Shown: positions 1 through 7,759 of the stretch, one piece after another
How positions within the stretch are numbered: the first letter of the stretch is position 1
Layout of the letters: each line of letters starts with the position of its first letter
Assembly: GCF_001559075.2 (NCBI RefSeq)
Contig: NZ_CP014015.2
Span: forward strand, 4,840,720 to 4,904,719
DNA length: 64,000 nucleotides
Source of the DNA: Citrobacter amalonaticus
Lineage (GTDB): Bacteria > Pseudomonadota > Gammaproteobacteria > Enterobacterales > Enterobacteriaceae
Direction: 5' to 3'
The notes under the pieces: generated by a model
The model's database searches: none
What the model was told of the DNA's origin: nothing
The model's input: the letters and a program-made list of their open reading frames with translations, nothing else
Program-made: the position numbers and the translations under genes

Positions 1-1101
1 TCCCCCCAGCACATGCTTACGCCGGGCGCTGATGTTGATGTTGTCGCGTACCGAATGCACCGGGATGATCCCCTCCGCTTTCCGGTCTTCCGGGCACAAC
101 ATCATTCCTGCCGCGATAGCATTCGCCGGCTTGCGAATGTCGATCGGTTGTTCATCGATATACACCTGCCCTTCGCTGATACGGGTGCCGCCAAATAAGC
201 CTTTCATCAACTCACTACGGCCCGCGCCTACCAGGCCAAACAGTCCGACAATTTCCCCGCTGCGAACCGTCAGGCTGACAGGCATGCGTACGCCCTGCGC
301 TTTGACTTCATGCAGGCGCAGGCGCTCTGCGCCATAGGGGCGAGACTGCCAGCCGTAGATGTCACCCAGATCGCGCCCCACCATCGCCTGCACCAGCGCA
401 TCGTGGTTGACCTGCTGCATGTCGGTAAAGGTTTTCACGTAGCGGCCATCTTTAAACACAGTGATCGCATCGCTGAGCGCGAAGATCTCTTCCATACGGT
501 GCGAGACATACAGAATGACGCGCCCTTCTTTACGCAATTCGCGGATCACCCGAAACAGGTTTTCGATCTCCCTTGCAGAGAGCGAGCTGGTCGGTTCGTC
601 AAAGGCAATAATCTTGGCGTTGCGCGCCAGCGCTTTGGCGATTTCCACCATCTGCCATTGGCCGATGGAGAGATACTTCAGGGGCGTCGCGGGGTCGATA
701 TCCATCCCCAGATGTTTGAGTTGCAGGCCCGCTTCATAATTGAGCAGGGTGCGATTCACAATGCCGCCTTTGTGCGGAAGCTGACCGAGATAGATATTCT
801 CAGCAACGGTCATCTCCGGCACGAGATGCAGTTCCTGGTAAATAATGGCAACGCCGGCATTCAGCGCGGCGGTGGTATCTGCGAAGCTCATTTCCTGCTC
901 GCGAATCGCCAAAGATCCCGTGGTTGGCGCATAGTTACCGCTGAGAATTTTTAAGAGTGTTGATTTCCCGGCGCCATTTTCACCCATCAGCGCATGCACC
1001 TGACCGGCGTAACAGTCAAAACTGATATCCGTAAGCGCTTTAACGCCGGGGAAGGTTTTACCAATGCCGCGAAATGAGAGATACGGGGTAGACTGTTGCA
1101 T
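1..1101 (-). CDS. araG: L-arabinose ABC transporter ATP-binding protein AraG (3' end outside window)
   Basis: Encodes the ATPase of the high-affinity arabinose importer AraFGH, a tandem-ABC sugar ATPase on the cytoplasmic face. The gene reads leftward from ATG at 1101 and runs off the window edge, so 367 of the roughly 504 residues usual for AraG are visible. The first ABC domain has its Walker A (GENGAGKST) near residues 40-48, a signature (LSIGQWQ) and a Walker B followed by DEPTSSL. The second, degenerate ABC domain begins near residue 255. araF lies directly upstream on the same strand, with a REP element in the gap. Truncation is due only to the window border. Confidence 0.95.
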   Translation of the reverse strand, partial: MQQSTPYLSFRGIGKTFPGVKALTDISFDCYAGQVHALMGENGAGKSTLLKILSGNYAPTTGSLAIREQEMSFADTTAALNAGVAIIYQELHLVPEMTVAENIYLGQLPHKGGIVNRTLLNYEAGLQLKHLGMDIDPATPLKYLSIGQWQMVEIAKALARNAKIIAFDEPTSSLSAREIENLFRVIRELRKEGRVILYVSHRMEEIFALSDAITVFKDGRYVKTFTDMQQVNHDALVQAMVGRDLGDIYGWQSRPYGAERLRLHEVKAQGVRMPVSLTVRSGEIVGLFGLVGAGRSELMKGLFGGTRISEGQVYIDEQPIDIRKPANAIAAGMMLCPEDRKAEGIIPVHSVRDNINISARRKHVLGG

Positions 1102-1136
1102 AACGTCTCCGTGAGTCAGTATCGTTCTAACCGGTT

Positions 1137-1169
1137 GCCGGATGACAGCATGAGCGACGCCATCCGGCC
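1137..1169. repeat. REP (palindromic) element between araF and araG
   Basis: Inverted repeat with arms GCCGGATG and CATCCGGC, typical of enterobacterial REP units. It lies between araF and araG. REP stems in such places commonly stabilise the upstream mRNA, which would favour more binding protein than ATPase; that role is inferred here. Confidence 0.75.
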
Positions 1170-1186
1170 TTTCACTTGCTGTCGTC

Positions 1187-2176
1187 TTACTTACCGCCTA
1201 ACCCTTTTTTCGCCAGCTCTTCTTTGAAGTTGTCACGGGTGATCAGCACCACGTCAGTCACTTCGGTGAATGCCGGTGGTTCTGCGCCTTTCGTCACCCA
1301 GTTGTAGAGCATTTCGCTGGATTTATAACCGTGAACGTCCGGGCTGGGCAGCAGTGAACCGAAGAAACCGGTCGCCTGCGCTTTCGACAGTTCGCTCACT
1401 GCGTCAACGCCATTGATACCAATGCCGATCACGTCCGCCGCCTTAAAGCCCTGGCCTTCGGTGGCGCGCACGCCACCGAGTACGGTGTTATCGTTCATGC
1501 CGACAATCAGCCAGTGTTTGACTTCAGGGTGCTGAACCAGCATGGAGTTGGCGGCATCAAATGCGCCGGGGATATCGTTAGATTTGGTAGGAACCTGGTA
1601 GATCTGTTTTTCCGGGAAGCCTGCGGCTTTCAGCGCTTCCATCGAGCCGGAAGTACGACGACGCGCGGTGTCCAGTTCGTTAGCGGTAATCGCCATCACC
1701 GCGCTCTCTTTGACGTCCCAGCCCCGTTTCTGCATCTCTTTATACAGTTCCTGGCCCTGACGCTCGCCGATTTTGGTTGCCGCCATCATGACCAGTGGGA
1801 CGGTATCCATCGGTTTGCCTTTGGCATTGACGAACTGATCGTCCACGGCGATCACTTTCATGTCGTAGCCGCGCGCCTTCGCGACGATAGCGGACCCCAG
1901 TTTTGGATCCGGGGTACAAATAACAAACCCCTTCGCCCCGCTTGCCGCCAGGCTGTCGATCGCATTCAGCGTCTTCTCGCCGTCCGGCACCGCAATTTTA
2001 ATCACTTCAAAGCCCAAATCTTTCCCGGCTTTATCGGCAAATTTCCACTCCGTCTGGAACCAGGGTTCTTCCGGTTGTTTCACCAGAAAACCCAGCTTCA
2101 TCGATTCTGCCATAGCGGATTGTGACATAACGGCAGCCAGACCGATGGCTGCCAGCGCTTTAGTGAATTTGTGCAT
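1187..2176 (-). CDS. araF: L-arabinose-binding periplasmic protein AraF
   Basis: Periplasmic substrate-binding protein of the AraFGH importer, 329 residues, the length of the E. coli protein. The start is set at ATG 2176 (MHKFTK), which begins a classical signal peptide ending near SAMA; an in-frame ATG eight codons upstream would add residues before the signal and is rejected. The mature chain has the type I periplasmic-binding fold, with the conserved WFQTEW and NELDTARRR segments seen in arabinose-binding proteins. It is first in the araFGH operon, followed by the REP element and araG. Confidence 0.97.
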   Translation of the reverse strand: MHKFTKALAAIGLAAVMSQSAMAESMKLGFLVKQPEEPWFQTEWKFADKAGKDLGFEVIKIAVPDGEKTLNAIDSLAASGAKGFVICTPDPKLGSAIVAKARGYDMKVIAVDDQFVNAKGKPMDTVPLVMMAATKIGERQGQELYKEMQKRGWDVKESAVMAITANELDTARRRTSGSMEALKAAGFPEKQIYQVPTKSNDIPGAFDAANSMLVQHPEVKHWLIVGMNDNTVLGGVRATEGQGFKAADVIGIGINGVDAVSELSKAQATGFFGSLLPSPDVHGYKSSEMLYNWVTKGAEPPAFTEVTDVVLITRDNFKEELAKKGLGGK

Positions 2177-2494
2177 GGTTAACTCCAGCTTTAGCGTCAT
2201 TTTATGTAGGGTAATATTTAACGACTTTATGTAATTCAGACGAAAAACAAGGCATTACCAAAAGAACTCAAGATAAATGCCAGTGCTGGAATAGTTGTAG
2301 CGGGAAATTGATTCTCCATAGGAGAGCGGCATCACACCGCAGAATTACAGTAATTGCGTACATAAATTCAGCGGAAAATGACATAAGAAACGGGGGAATT
2401 GTCAGACAAATAAAAAGTGGCGTAGCACATTAATCCATAAGGTCAGCTCGCAAATCCTTGTTCCCGAATACGCCAGTATCCGGGAACCAACGGA
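2177..2494. other. Intergenic region upstream of araF
   Basis: This 318-base AT-rich gap carries the leader and presumably the promoter of araF, which reads leftward. In E. coli the araFGH promoter is activated by AraC and CRP. A TGTGA half-site (minus strand, near 2330) and TCCATA at 2315-2320, resembling an AraC half-site, are present, but I could not assemble a complete CRP or AraC site. No small gene with a good ribosome site was seen. Confidence 0.4.
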
Positions 2495-3052
2495 TTACCA
2501 CGGATAATAAATATGCTCAGCATGTTCACGAACGGGTTGGTCATTGCCTAATAAACGGGCTGACAGCGTCAGGGCAAAATCAAAAATATGGCCTAATCCT
2601 TTTCCACTCAGGAGATTACCATCCTCCACAACCGGCGCATCAACATAAACGCCATCGGTCACCGCGTCATAGAGGTCGCCTGAGCAGACATAACGACGCC
2701 CCTTCAGTAAGCCGTTGCCGCCTAATACACGTGCAGCCGCTGAGCAAATGGGACAAATTAATTTTCCGGCGGCATCATGGCGCGAGATAAACTCGATAAC
2801 CTGTGGATTCGCCGCCAGGTTCATGCTTCCCTGCGGCCCTCCCGGCAGCACTACTGCGTCATACAGGCGTTCTCGTTGCCCCGCCAGGGTGTCATCGGCC
2901 ACCATCGGGAGATCGTGGTAGCTCACTACGGCGCGAGACTCCGCGCAGGCCAGGGTATCTACGTCAATATTCAGACGACGCAAGATATCAATGGTAACGA
3001 TCGCTTCCGCTTCCTCGAAACCCGATGCCAGCAAGACGGCCACTCTTTTCAT
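2495..3052 (-). CDS. DJ-1/PfpI family protein (YajL/ThiJ-like)
   Basis: A 185-residue protein that is a complete single DJ-1/PfpI domain. The N-terminus has the LLASGFEEAEA motif supplying the conserved Glu near position 14, and the nucleophile-elbow Cys lies at about residue 103 (PICSAAARVL). The family includes glyoxalase-like, chaperone-like and amidase members; which activity applies here cannot be told from sequence. It stands alone between araF and ftnB, where E. coli K-12 has no such gene, and is convergent with nothing. Function is therefore left at family level. Confidence 0.88.
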   Translation of the reverse strand: MKRVAVLLASGFEEAEAIVTIDILRRLNIDVDTLACAESRAVVSYHDLPMVADDTLAGQRERLYDAVVLPGGPQGSMNLAANPQVIEFISRHDAAGKLICPICSAAARVLGGNGLLKGRRYVCSGDLYDAVTDGVYVDAPVVEDGNLLSGKGLGHIFDFALTLSARLLGNDQPVREHAEHIYYPW

Positions 3053-3572
3053 TCACCTTTCCTCATTTATTACAGGCTGATAACACCGAAAATGACGAAT
3101 TAATCATTCGGTTATAATTGAACAAGATGTCGCTGCCCTGATTTTCAGCAAGAGAAAGACCGGCATTATTTCTGCCAGAACGGTTTCACAGGATTATTAT
3201 CGCGGCAGGGACGGCAGAGATTATCAATATTCTGATATTACCATGCTAAATCATTCACTTTTGTGACTTGAAACACCATTTCAAAACCATATAAATCATT
3301 CACACCATAACAAAATCAATCAGATATATAATTTCACATTATGTTTACTAAATACAGCTTGATGTATTACCTTCAGTAATATGTAAAAAATCATAAACAT
3401 TGCCATTTAAGGATTTTCTTATTTCATTAATGCAGGTATGCTTATTTTCGATTCGCGATGGAATTGACTCTTCGATCACATAATGGACTGGCAGAATGGA
3501 CTTATTCTGCTAACAGTAAGTTGTGCAGATTAGCGCTGCACATCCCTTCTATCAGGAAATAAGGATATTGAT
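3053..3572. other. AT-rich gap upstream of ftnB, with leader hairpin
   Basis: About 520 bases without a supported gene, notably AT-rich. It must contain the promoters of the DJ-1 gene (leftward) and ftnB (rightward). Just before ftnB there is a 7-bp inverted repeat, TGTGCAG at 3522-3528 and CTGCACA at 3536-3542, which could fold in the ftnB leader. A short duplicated motif ATGGACT occurs at 3483-3489 and again about 14 bases on. No convincing CpxR, Fur or sigma-70 boxes could be fixed by eye. Confidence 0.4.
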
Positions 3573-4076
3573 ATGGCTGCAGTTGGAATGGTACACAAAC
3601 TCAATAATCAAATGAATCTTGAGTTTTATGCTTCCAATCTCTATCTCCATCTGAGTGAGTGGTGTTCTGAACACCGTCTGATGGGTACTGCGACTTTCTT
3701 ACGTACTCAGGCCCAGAGTAACGTCACCCAAATGATGCGCATGTTTAACTTCATGAAAAATGCCGGGGCGAATCCGGTCGTTAAGGCCATTGATGTACCG
3801 GGCGAAGATTTACATTCGCTGGAAGAACTGTTTCAGAAAACGATGGATGATTATGAACAGCGCGCCAGTACGCTTTCGCAGCTCACCGACGAAGCGGAAG
3901 CCATGAACGATGCGCCTACCCTGGATTTTCTCCACACGCTGGAAAAAGAACAACAGCAAGATGGGCTGTTGTTACAAACGATTCTTGAAGAAGTACGTAG
4001 CGCCAAACGCGCGGGACTGTGCCCGGCGCAGACCGATCAGCACGTGCTCAACGTCGTCAATTACCAACAGCATTAA
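3573..4076 (+). CDS. ftnB: Ferritin-like protein FtnB
   Basis: A 167-residue four-helix ferritin paralogue, the same length as E. coli FtnB (YecI). Compared with the ferroxidase ligands of FtnA (E17, E50, H53, E94, Q127, E130), this protein keeps E17, E94 and Q127 but has Asn at 50, Gln at 53 and Gly at 130, so a normal di-iron centre is unlikely. Salmonella FtnB has been linked to repair of oxidised iron-sulfur clusters and virulence; that role is known for the family, not shown here. A GGAAATAAGGA ribosome site precedes the ATG. Confidence 0.95.
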   Translation: MAAVGMVHKLNNQMNLEFYASNLYLHLSEWCSEHRLMGTATFLRTQAQSNVTQMMRMFNFMKNAGANPVVKAIDVPGEDLHSLEELFQKTMDDYEQRASTLSQLTDEAEAMNDAPTLDFLHTLEKEQQQDGLLLQTILEEVRSAKRAGLCPAQTDQHVLNVVNYQQH

Positions 4077-4087
4077 TTGACCACATT

Positions 4088-4120
4088 ATTGGCCTGCATT
4101 TCACTCCCCGGCAGGCCAAT
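4088..4120 (+). terminator. Stem-loop downstream of ftnB
   Basis: Perfect 10-bp inverted repeat (ATTGGCCTGC / GCAGGCCAAT) with a 13-base loop, 11 bases after the ftnB stop. It lacks a clear T-run on the plus strand, so it may be a weak terminator or a 3' stabilising stem. Confidence 0.45.
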
Positions 4121-4206
4121 TCGCAAAGCCCTTTCAGCCTGATGCCCCCCCCACTTTGGGGAGGCATTGCAAAAAGTATTTCTAAAATATAAAACAACGG
4201 TTTATT

Positions 4207-4458
4207 TTAGTGAGCTTCGCCCTGCGGCGTGAATTTCAGTTCAATCAGTGCGATCGCTTTCTGGATAGCGCGCCGCGTGACGGGATCGGCCGCAGCGGGA
4301 TGCGTTGAAAAATCAATGTTTTTCAGCTGGCTGGTCATTTTTTCGCGAACTTCAACGGGAGCAATCACGTCGAGGACATCGAGAATTTGTTTGATGACGA
4401 GCTGGCAGGCGACAACGTCAGAGACCAGTTCCTGATCGGCATTCAGCGTTTGGGACAT
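4207..4458 (-). CDS. yecJ: DUF2766 family small protein YecJ
   Basis: Uncharacterised cytoplasmic protein of 83 residues, matching E. coli YecJ in length and position next to ftnB. The start is ATG 4458 (MSQTLNADQ); a longer frame reaching 4623 runs back through the azuC terminator and is not used. The sequence is largely helical with no membrane segment and no catalytic motif. It lies downstream of azuC on the same strand, separated by a strong terminator, so it probably has its own promoter in 4459-4550. Confidence 0.85.
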   Translation of the reverse strand: MSQTLNADQELVSDVVACQLVIKQILDVLDVIAPVEVREKMTSQLKNIDFSTHPAAADPVTRRAIQKAIALIELKFTPQGEAH

Positions 4459-4550
4459 AGTAGGCGTTCCTGATAGTGTTGAAAGGCCGTCATAGTACCG
4501 ATTCAGAGGCCGAAACGATAGCCAGACCTGCAACCGCAAATGACAGGCAT

Positions 4551-4578
4551 AAAAAAACCTGCCGAAGCAGGTTTTTTT
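4551..4578 (-). terminator. Rho-independent terminator of azuC
   Basis: GC-rich stem CCTGC/GCAGG with a short CGAA loop flanked by seven A and seven T residues. Read on the minus strand it follows the azuC stop by two bases and ends in a T-run. Confidence 0.88.
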
Positions 4579-4580
4579 AA

Positions 4581-4664
4581 TCAGAACATAGCGCCAGGCG
4601 GTACGTCTTTGAAAGTTTTGCAATAATTTTCAAACATGCTTTTCAGGATTTTGCGCAGTTTCAT
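4581..4664 (-). CDS. azuC: Small protein AzuC / AzuCR dual-function RNA
   Basis: A 27-codon reading frame starting MKLRKILKSMFENYC and ending PPGAMF, closely resembling the 28-residue E. coli AzuC. In E. coli the transcript (also called IsrB, AzuCR) encodes a membrane-associated small protein that binds and stimulates aerobic glycerol-3-phosphate dehydrogenase GlpD, and the RNA also acts as a base-pairing sRNA in carbon metabolism. It is one residue shorter at the C-terminus than in K-12. The location, next to yecJ and followed at once by a terminator, is the same. A basic amphipathic N-terminal helix is evident. Confidence 0.9.
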   Translation of the reverse strand: MKLRKILKSMFENYCKTFKDVPPGAMF

Positions 4665-4713
4665 GGCATGACTCCAACTATGTTGTTATGCAGGTGTTAT
4701 CGTCTATGTGCAC

Positions 4714-4763
4714 ATAATATGACTACCGTCACAAAAATCAACTATTTTGTGATATGTGTCACG
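4714..4763 (-). promoter_or_regulatory. azuC promoter with upstream CRP-like site
   Basis: On the minus strand, TTGATT (4741-4736) and TATTAT (4719-4714) are spaced by 16 bases and place a start about 45 bases before azuC. Centred near 4755 is TGTGA-N6-TCACG (4748-4763), close to the CRP consensus TGTGA-N6-TCACA. CRP-linked control of azuC is known in E. coli; the exact box assignment here is by eye. Confidence 0.6.
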
Positions 4764-4877
4764 ATTAATATTTAACATATCCTTTGCATTCATGCCTGTT
4801 TAACTGGTAAATCAATCATCTACAGAGTTATCAGTTCCGGTAAATTTTTATAGTTTTTTTTGAATGGCAAGTTCAAC

Positions 4878-6296
4878 ATGCAAGAAGATCGAATCACAGA
4901 AAGCAAACGGGGTATCTCTCCTGCCGCCCTGCTTGTCGCCGGGGCGTTTTTCATGGAGTTTATTGACGGCACGGTAATCGCAACCGCCCTGCCCGATATG
5001 GCCAAAAGTTTCGGTGTTCAGGCGGTTGATCTAAATATCGGGATCAGCGCCTACCTGATTACCCTGGCGGTACTCATCCCGGCCAGCGGCTGGATAGCTG
5101 ACCGCTTTGGCGCGCGCAAAATCTTTACGCTTGCCCTCGCCATTTTCACCCTCGCCTCCGTGCTGTGCGGTCTTTCCACAACGCTGGAGAGTTTTCTGGC
5201 AATGCGTATCCTGCAGGGCGTGGGGGGCGCGTTAATGGTTCCGGTGGGGCGCTTAGCGGTCTTACGCATCACGCCAAAGCATCAGTTGATTACGGCGATC
5301 GCCACCTTAACCTGGCCCGCCCTGGTCGCCCCCATTATTGGCCCACCGCTCGGCGGTTTTATTACCAGCTACGCTAACTGGCGCTGGATCTTCTTTATTA
5401 ATGTCCCGCTGGGTCTGTTGGCGATAGCACTGGCGCTGCGATTTATTCCCAATATTCGCGATGACGATCGGCGTCCTTTTGATCTTCCCGGTTTCCTCGC
5501 CACTGCTATTGCGATGGTCAGTCTGGTCTATGCGATGGAGCTGCTGGGTTCACAGCATCCCGAAAGCGGATTGACGATAGCCCTGCTGGCGCTTGGCGTG
5601 GGGACATTTGCCTTTTCTTTGCGCCACTTCCGGCGAGCCGCCTGGCCGATGATACGCCTCGACGCCATGCAGGTGCCGACGTTTCGCGTCACAATGTACG
5701 GAGGATCGCTGTTCCGCGCCTCAATCAGCGCCGTGCCTTTTCTCCTGCCGCTCATGTTTCAGGTCGGATTTGGCATGAATGCCTTTCAGGCCGGTTCGCT
5801 GGTGCTGGCGGTATTTGTCGGCAATCTGACCATTAAGCCCGCGACCACGCCGCTCATCCGCTGGCTCGGCTTTAAAAAGCTGCTGCTGATTAACGGGGCG
5901 CTCAATGTGCTGGCGCTGCTCGCCTGCGCGCTGATCACCCCCAGCACGCCTGTCTGGCTTATTTTGCTGGTGCTGTACCTCGGCGGTGTGTTCCGTTCGA
6001 TTCAGTTTACCGGCATCAGCACGCTGGCTTTCGCCGACGTTCCTTCTGCCCAGATGAGCTATGCCAATACCTTATTCAGTACCGCGACACAGCTCGCCGT
6101 TGGACTGGGGATTTCACTGGGAGCAATCGGTATTCGTATTGGTGCGAATGTGAGTGAATGGTTGGGAATGAGCGCAATTCCTGGCATCAGTTTTCGGCTG
6201 GCGTTTGTGGCCATCGCGCTTATCTGCCTGTTTGGCATGGTGGATACGTTTCGACTGGTGAAAGATGCGGGCAGCGCGGTGTCTGCAAGGAAGTGA
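4878..6296 (+). CDS. MFS transporter, DHA2 (14-TMS drug:H+ antiporter) family, HsrA/YieO-like
   Basis: A 472-residue inner-membrane transporter with about 14 hydrophobic segments. Early motifs fit DHA2 exporters: FFMEFIDGTVIATALP in TMS1, GWIADRFGARK in the loop after TMS2, and GPPLGGFI at TMS5. The best-known resemblance is to E. coli HsrA (YieO); substrate is unknown. The start is ATG 4878 (MQEDRIT); a TTG six codons upstream also lies in frame, but neither has a strong Shine-Dalgarno. E. coli K-12 has nothing here, so this gene and its convergent neighbour are an accessory insertion between azuC and yecR. Confidence 0.87.
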   Translation: MQEDRITESKRGISPAALLVAGAFFMEFIDGTVIATALPDMAKSFGVQAVDLNIGISAYLITLAVLIPASGWIADRFGARKIFTLALAIFTLASVLCGLSTTLESFLAMRILQGVGGALMVPVGRLAVLRITPKHQLITAIATLTWPALVAPIIGPPLGGFITSYANWRWIFFINVPLGLLAIALALRFIPNIRDDDRRPFDLPGFLATAIAMVSLVYAMELLGSQHPESGLTIALLALGVGTFAFSLRHFRRAAWPMIRLDAMQVPTFRVTMYGGSLFRASISAVPFLLPLMFQVGFGMNAFQAGSLVLAVFVGNLTIKPATTPLIRWLGFKKLLLINGALNVLALLACALITPSTPVWLILLVLYLGGVFRSIQFTGISTLAFADVPSAQMSYANTLFSTATQLAVGLGISLGAIGIRIGANVSEWLGMSAIPGISFRLAFVAIALICLFGMVDTFRLVKDAGSAVSARK

Positions 6297-6303
6297 GGTG
6301 GAA

Positions 6304-6331
6304 AGCCGGATGCGCATTACGCCCTCCGGCT
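6304..6331. repeat. REP element between convergent genes
   Basis: Imperfect palindrome with arms AGCCGGA and TCCGGCT in the 47-base gap between the convergent MFS transporter and RpiB-like genes, a usual REP location. Confidence 0.65.
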
Positions 6332-6343
6332 TATCAGCAAAAA

Positions 6344-6982
6344 TTAGCCGAGGATTTCGCGAACGAACGCTTCAATCTCTTTGCTCTGGCCATTTTCAAA
6401 GAAGCATTGCTGGAAACGCTGACCAGAAACCGCTGTCTTCACCAGTTGCGGATCGATCGCACGCAGCGTATCAAGATAGTTGTCTTTAACGACTGCCGCT
6501 TTGACCTGGTTAAGGATCCCGGCGTTACGCACCTGCGGTTCTTTACGCTCTGGCGGATACCCTTCTCCATTGCGCCCCGTGAAGGCTTTCTCGAAGATAA
6601 AGCGCACGTTCAGTTCCGCTCCCCAGCCAAATCCTTTCGCAAACGGCAGAGACAGCGCATTACCGTTGTTAATCTGCGCGAACAGGAAGGCATCCGCCGG
6701 ATCGATGCAGTAGCCGCACACCACGCCCGGATGAATATTCAGCGACATCAGCGCGCCCTGGCCTGTACCGCAGCCGGTCACCACAAAATCAACCGCTTTT
6801 GAATTCAGCAGAATGCTCGCCATGATGCCAAGGTGGATGTAGGTCAGGTGGTGGTCATTCTCGTCGCTCATCCCGACGTTGAATACCGGAAAACCCTTTT
6901 CATCCGCAACCGCTTTGAGCTCGCGGTGAATGATGGCGTTTTTACCCGCCTGGCTGTTTTCCATCATCAGTGCAATTTTCAT
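6344..6982 (-). CDS. RpiB/LacA/LacB family sugar-phosphate isomerase
   Basis: A 212-residue cytoplasmic protein whose first ~140 residues form an RpiB/LacAB Rossmann-like domain. The GCGTGQG loop at 70-76 contains Cys71, matching the general-base Cys of ribose-5-phosphate isomerase B. The protein is longer than RpiB (about 150 residues) by a C-terminal ~70-residue extension seen in a distinct RpiB-related subgroup. Substrate is unknown; aldose-ketose isomerisation of a phosphorylated sugar is the expected chemistry. AGGAGA sits 7 bases before the ATG. It is absent at this site in E. coli K-12. Confidence 0.85.
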   Translation of the reverse strand: MKIALMMENSQAGKNAIIHRELKAVADEKGFPVFNVGMSDENDHHLTYIHLGIMASILLNSKAVDFVVTGCGTGQGALMSLNIHPGVVCGYCIDPADAFLFAQINNGNALSLPFAKGFGWGAELNVRFIFEKAFTGRNGEGYPPERKEPQVRNAGILNQVKAAVVKDNYLDTLRAIDPQLVKTAVSGQRFQQCFFENGQSKEIEAFVREILG

Positions 6983-7241
6983 TCTGTCTTCTCCTGAATG
7001 CGATGCGGGAAGTCCCGCCTTGAGTCATCACGATACCGCACAGTACTACTTAGCAAACCTACTTTCAAATTTAATGAAAGATGGTTTTAAAAATGAGGAG
7101 CGGTTTCACATTTTCCTCTGTTGACCGCAAAGCGCCCGTCGTCGTGTGAATTAGTCGTTGCTGATCTATAAGTTATTCAGGCCATTGAAACGCCGATGTG
7201 TGAATTAGGATAGCGAATCACCGAACATTCAGAGCGATACC

Positions 7242-7577
7242 ATGAAGACTCTTTTTATTGCCCTCTCACTGATACTCCTGACAGGATGCGCGATCAACAG
7301 ACAGGCACAGGTGAGTGATGCCAGCGCAACAACCGGCGTTGTGCGATTGAGTTACGATCAGGCGATGCTGCAAAATGCCTATACCGACGACTATACCGCC
7401 CAGGGCACCGCCACACGCGCGTGTCAGCAACTAGGCTATGCCAGCGCCCAGCCATTCGGTCAACCCGTCAGCACCTGTAGCGTTTATGCTGGCTCCCTGT
7501 GTATGAACACAAAAATCACACTCTCCTGGCAATGTCAGGGCATCGCCATTTCGCAAGCAGCACCTCATTATTATTAA
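7242..7577 (+). CDS. yecR: YecR-like lipoprotein
   Basis: A 111-residue lipoprotein. The signal peptide ends in the lipobox LLTGC with lipidated Cys16, followed by a small domain with four further Cys residues (e.g. RACQQLGY, CSVYAGSLC). E. coli YecR is of similar size and is expressed under flagellar FlhDC/FliA control, though its function is unknown. Upstream, GCCGATGT near 7191 resembles a sigma-28 -10 element but the -35 is poor, so FliA control here is only possible. A weak stem (GGCCAG/CTGGCC, 7584-7601) follows the stop. Confidence 0.88.
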   Translation: MKTLFIALSLILLTGCAINRQAQVSDASATTGVVRLSYDQAMLQNAYTDDYTAQGTATRACQQLGYASAQPFGQPVSTCSVYAGSLCMNTKITLSWQCQGIAISQAAPHYY

Positions 7578-7759
7578 ATTACGGGCCAGTATTGGCTGGC
7601 CTGATTTATCTCGCGTTAATTATTTTATAGCGCAAATGCGTTTTATTCCCATTCGTATTTTTAATAATTAAATTTATTATTTTACCTTTTGCAAATATTT
7701 AAATAACAAATTATAGTGACGCCACATCAACATATTTATGAATTTTGTGGAGCGAAGTC

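Noticed and set aside
310..954. 214-residue plus-strand frame inside araG
   Set aside because: Exact antisense of the AraG ATPase domain.
2310..2340. Possible AraC/CRP site upstream of araF
   Set aside because: TAGC and TCCATA are present but at the wrong spacing, and only half of a CRP palindrome matches.
3430..3483. 17-codon ORF upstream of ftnB
   Set aside because: Very short, no terminator and no known counterpart; chance frame is as likely.
4204..4623. 138-residue version of YecJ
   Set aside because: The upstream part reads through the azuC terminator and azuC itself in another frame; the 83-residue start fits the family.
7176..7198. Sigma-28 promoter for yecR
   Set aside because: The -10 is only partial and the -35 position does not match TAAA; kept as a remark only.
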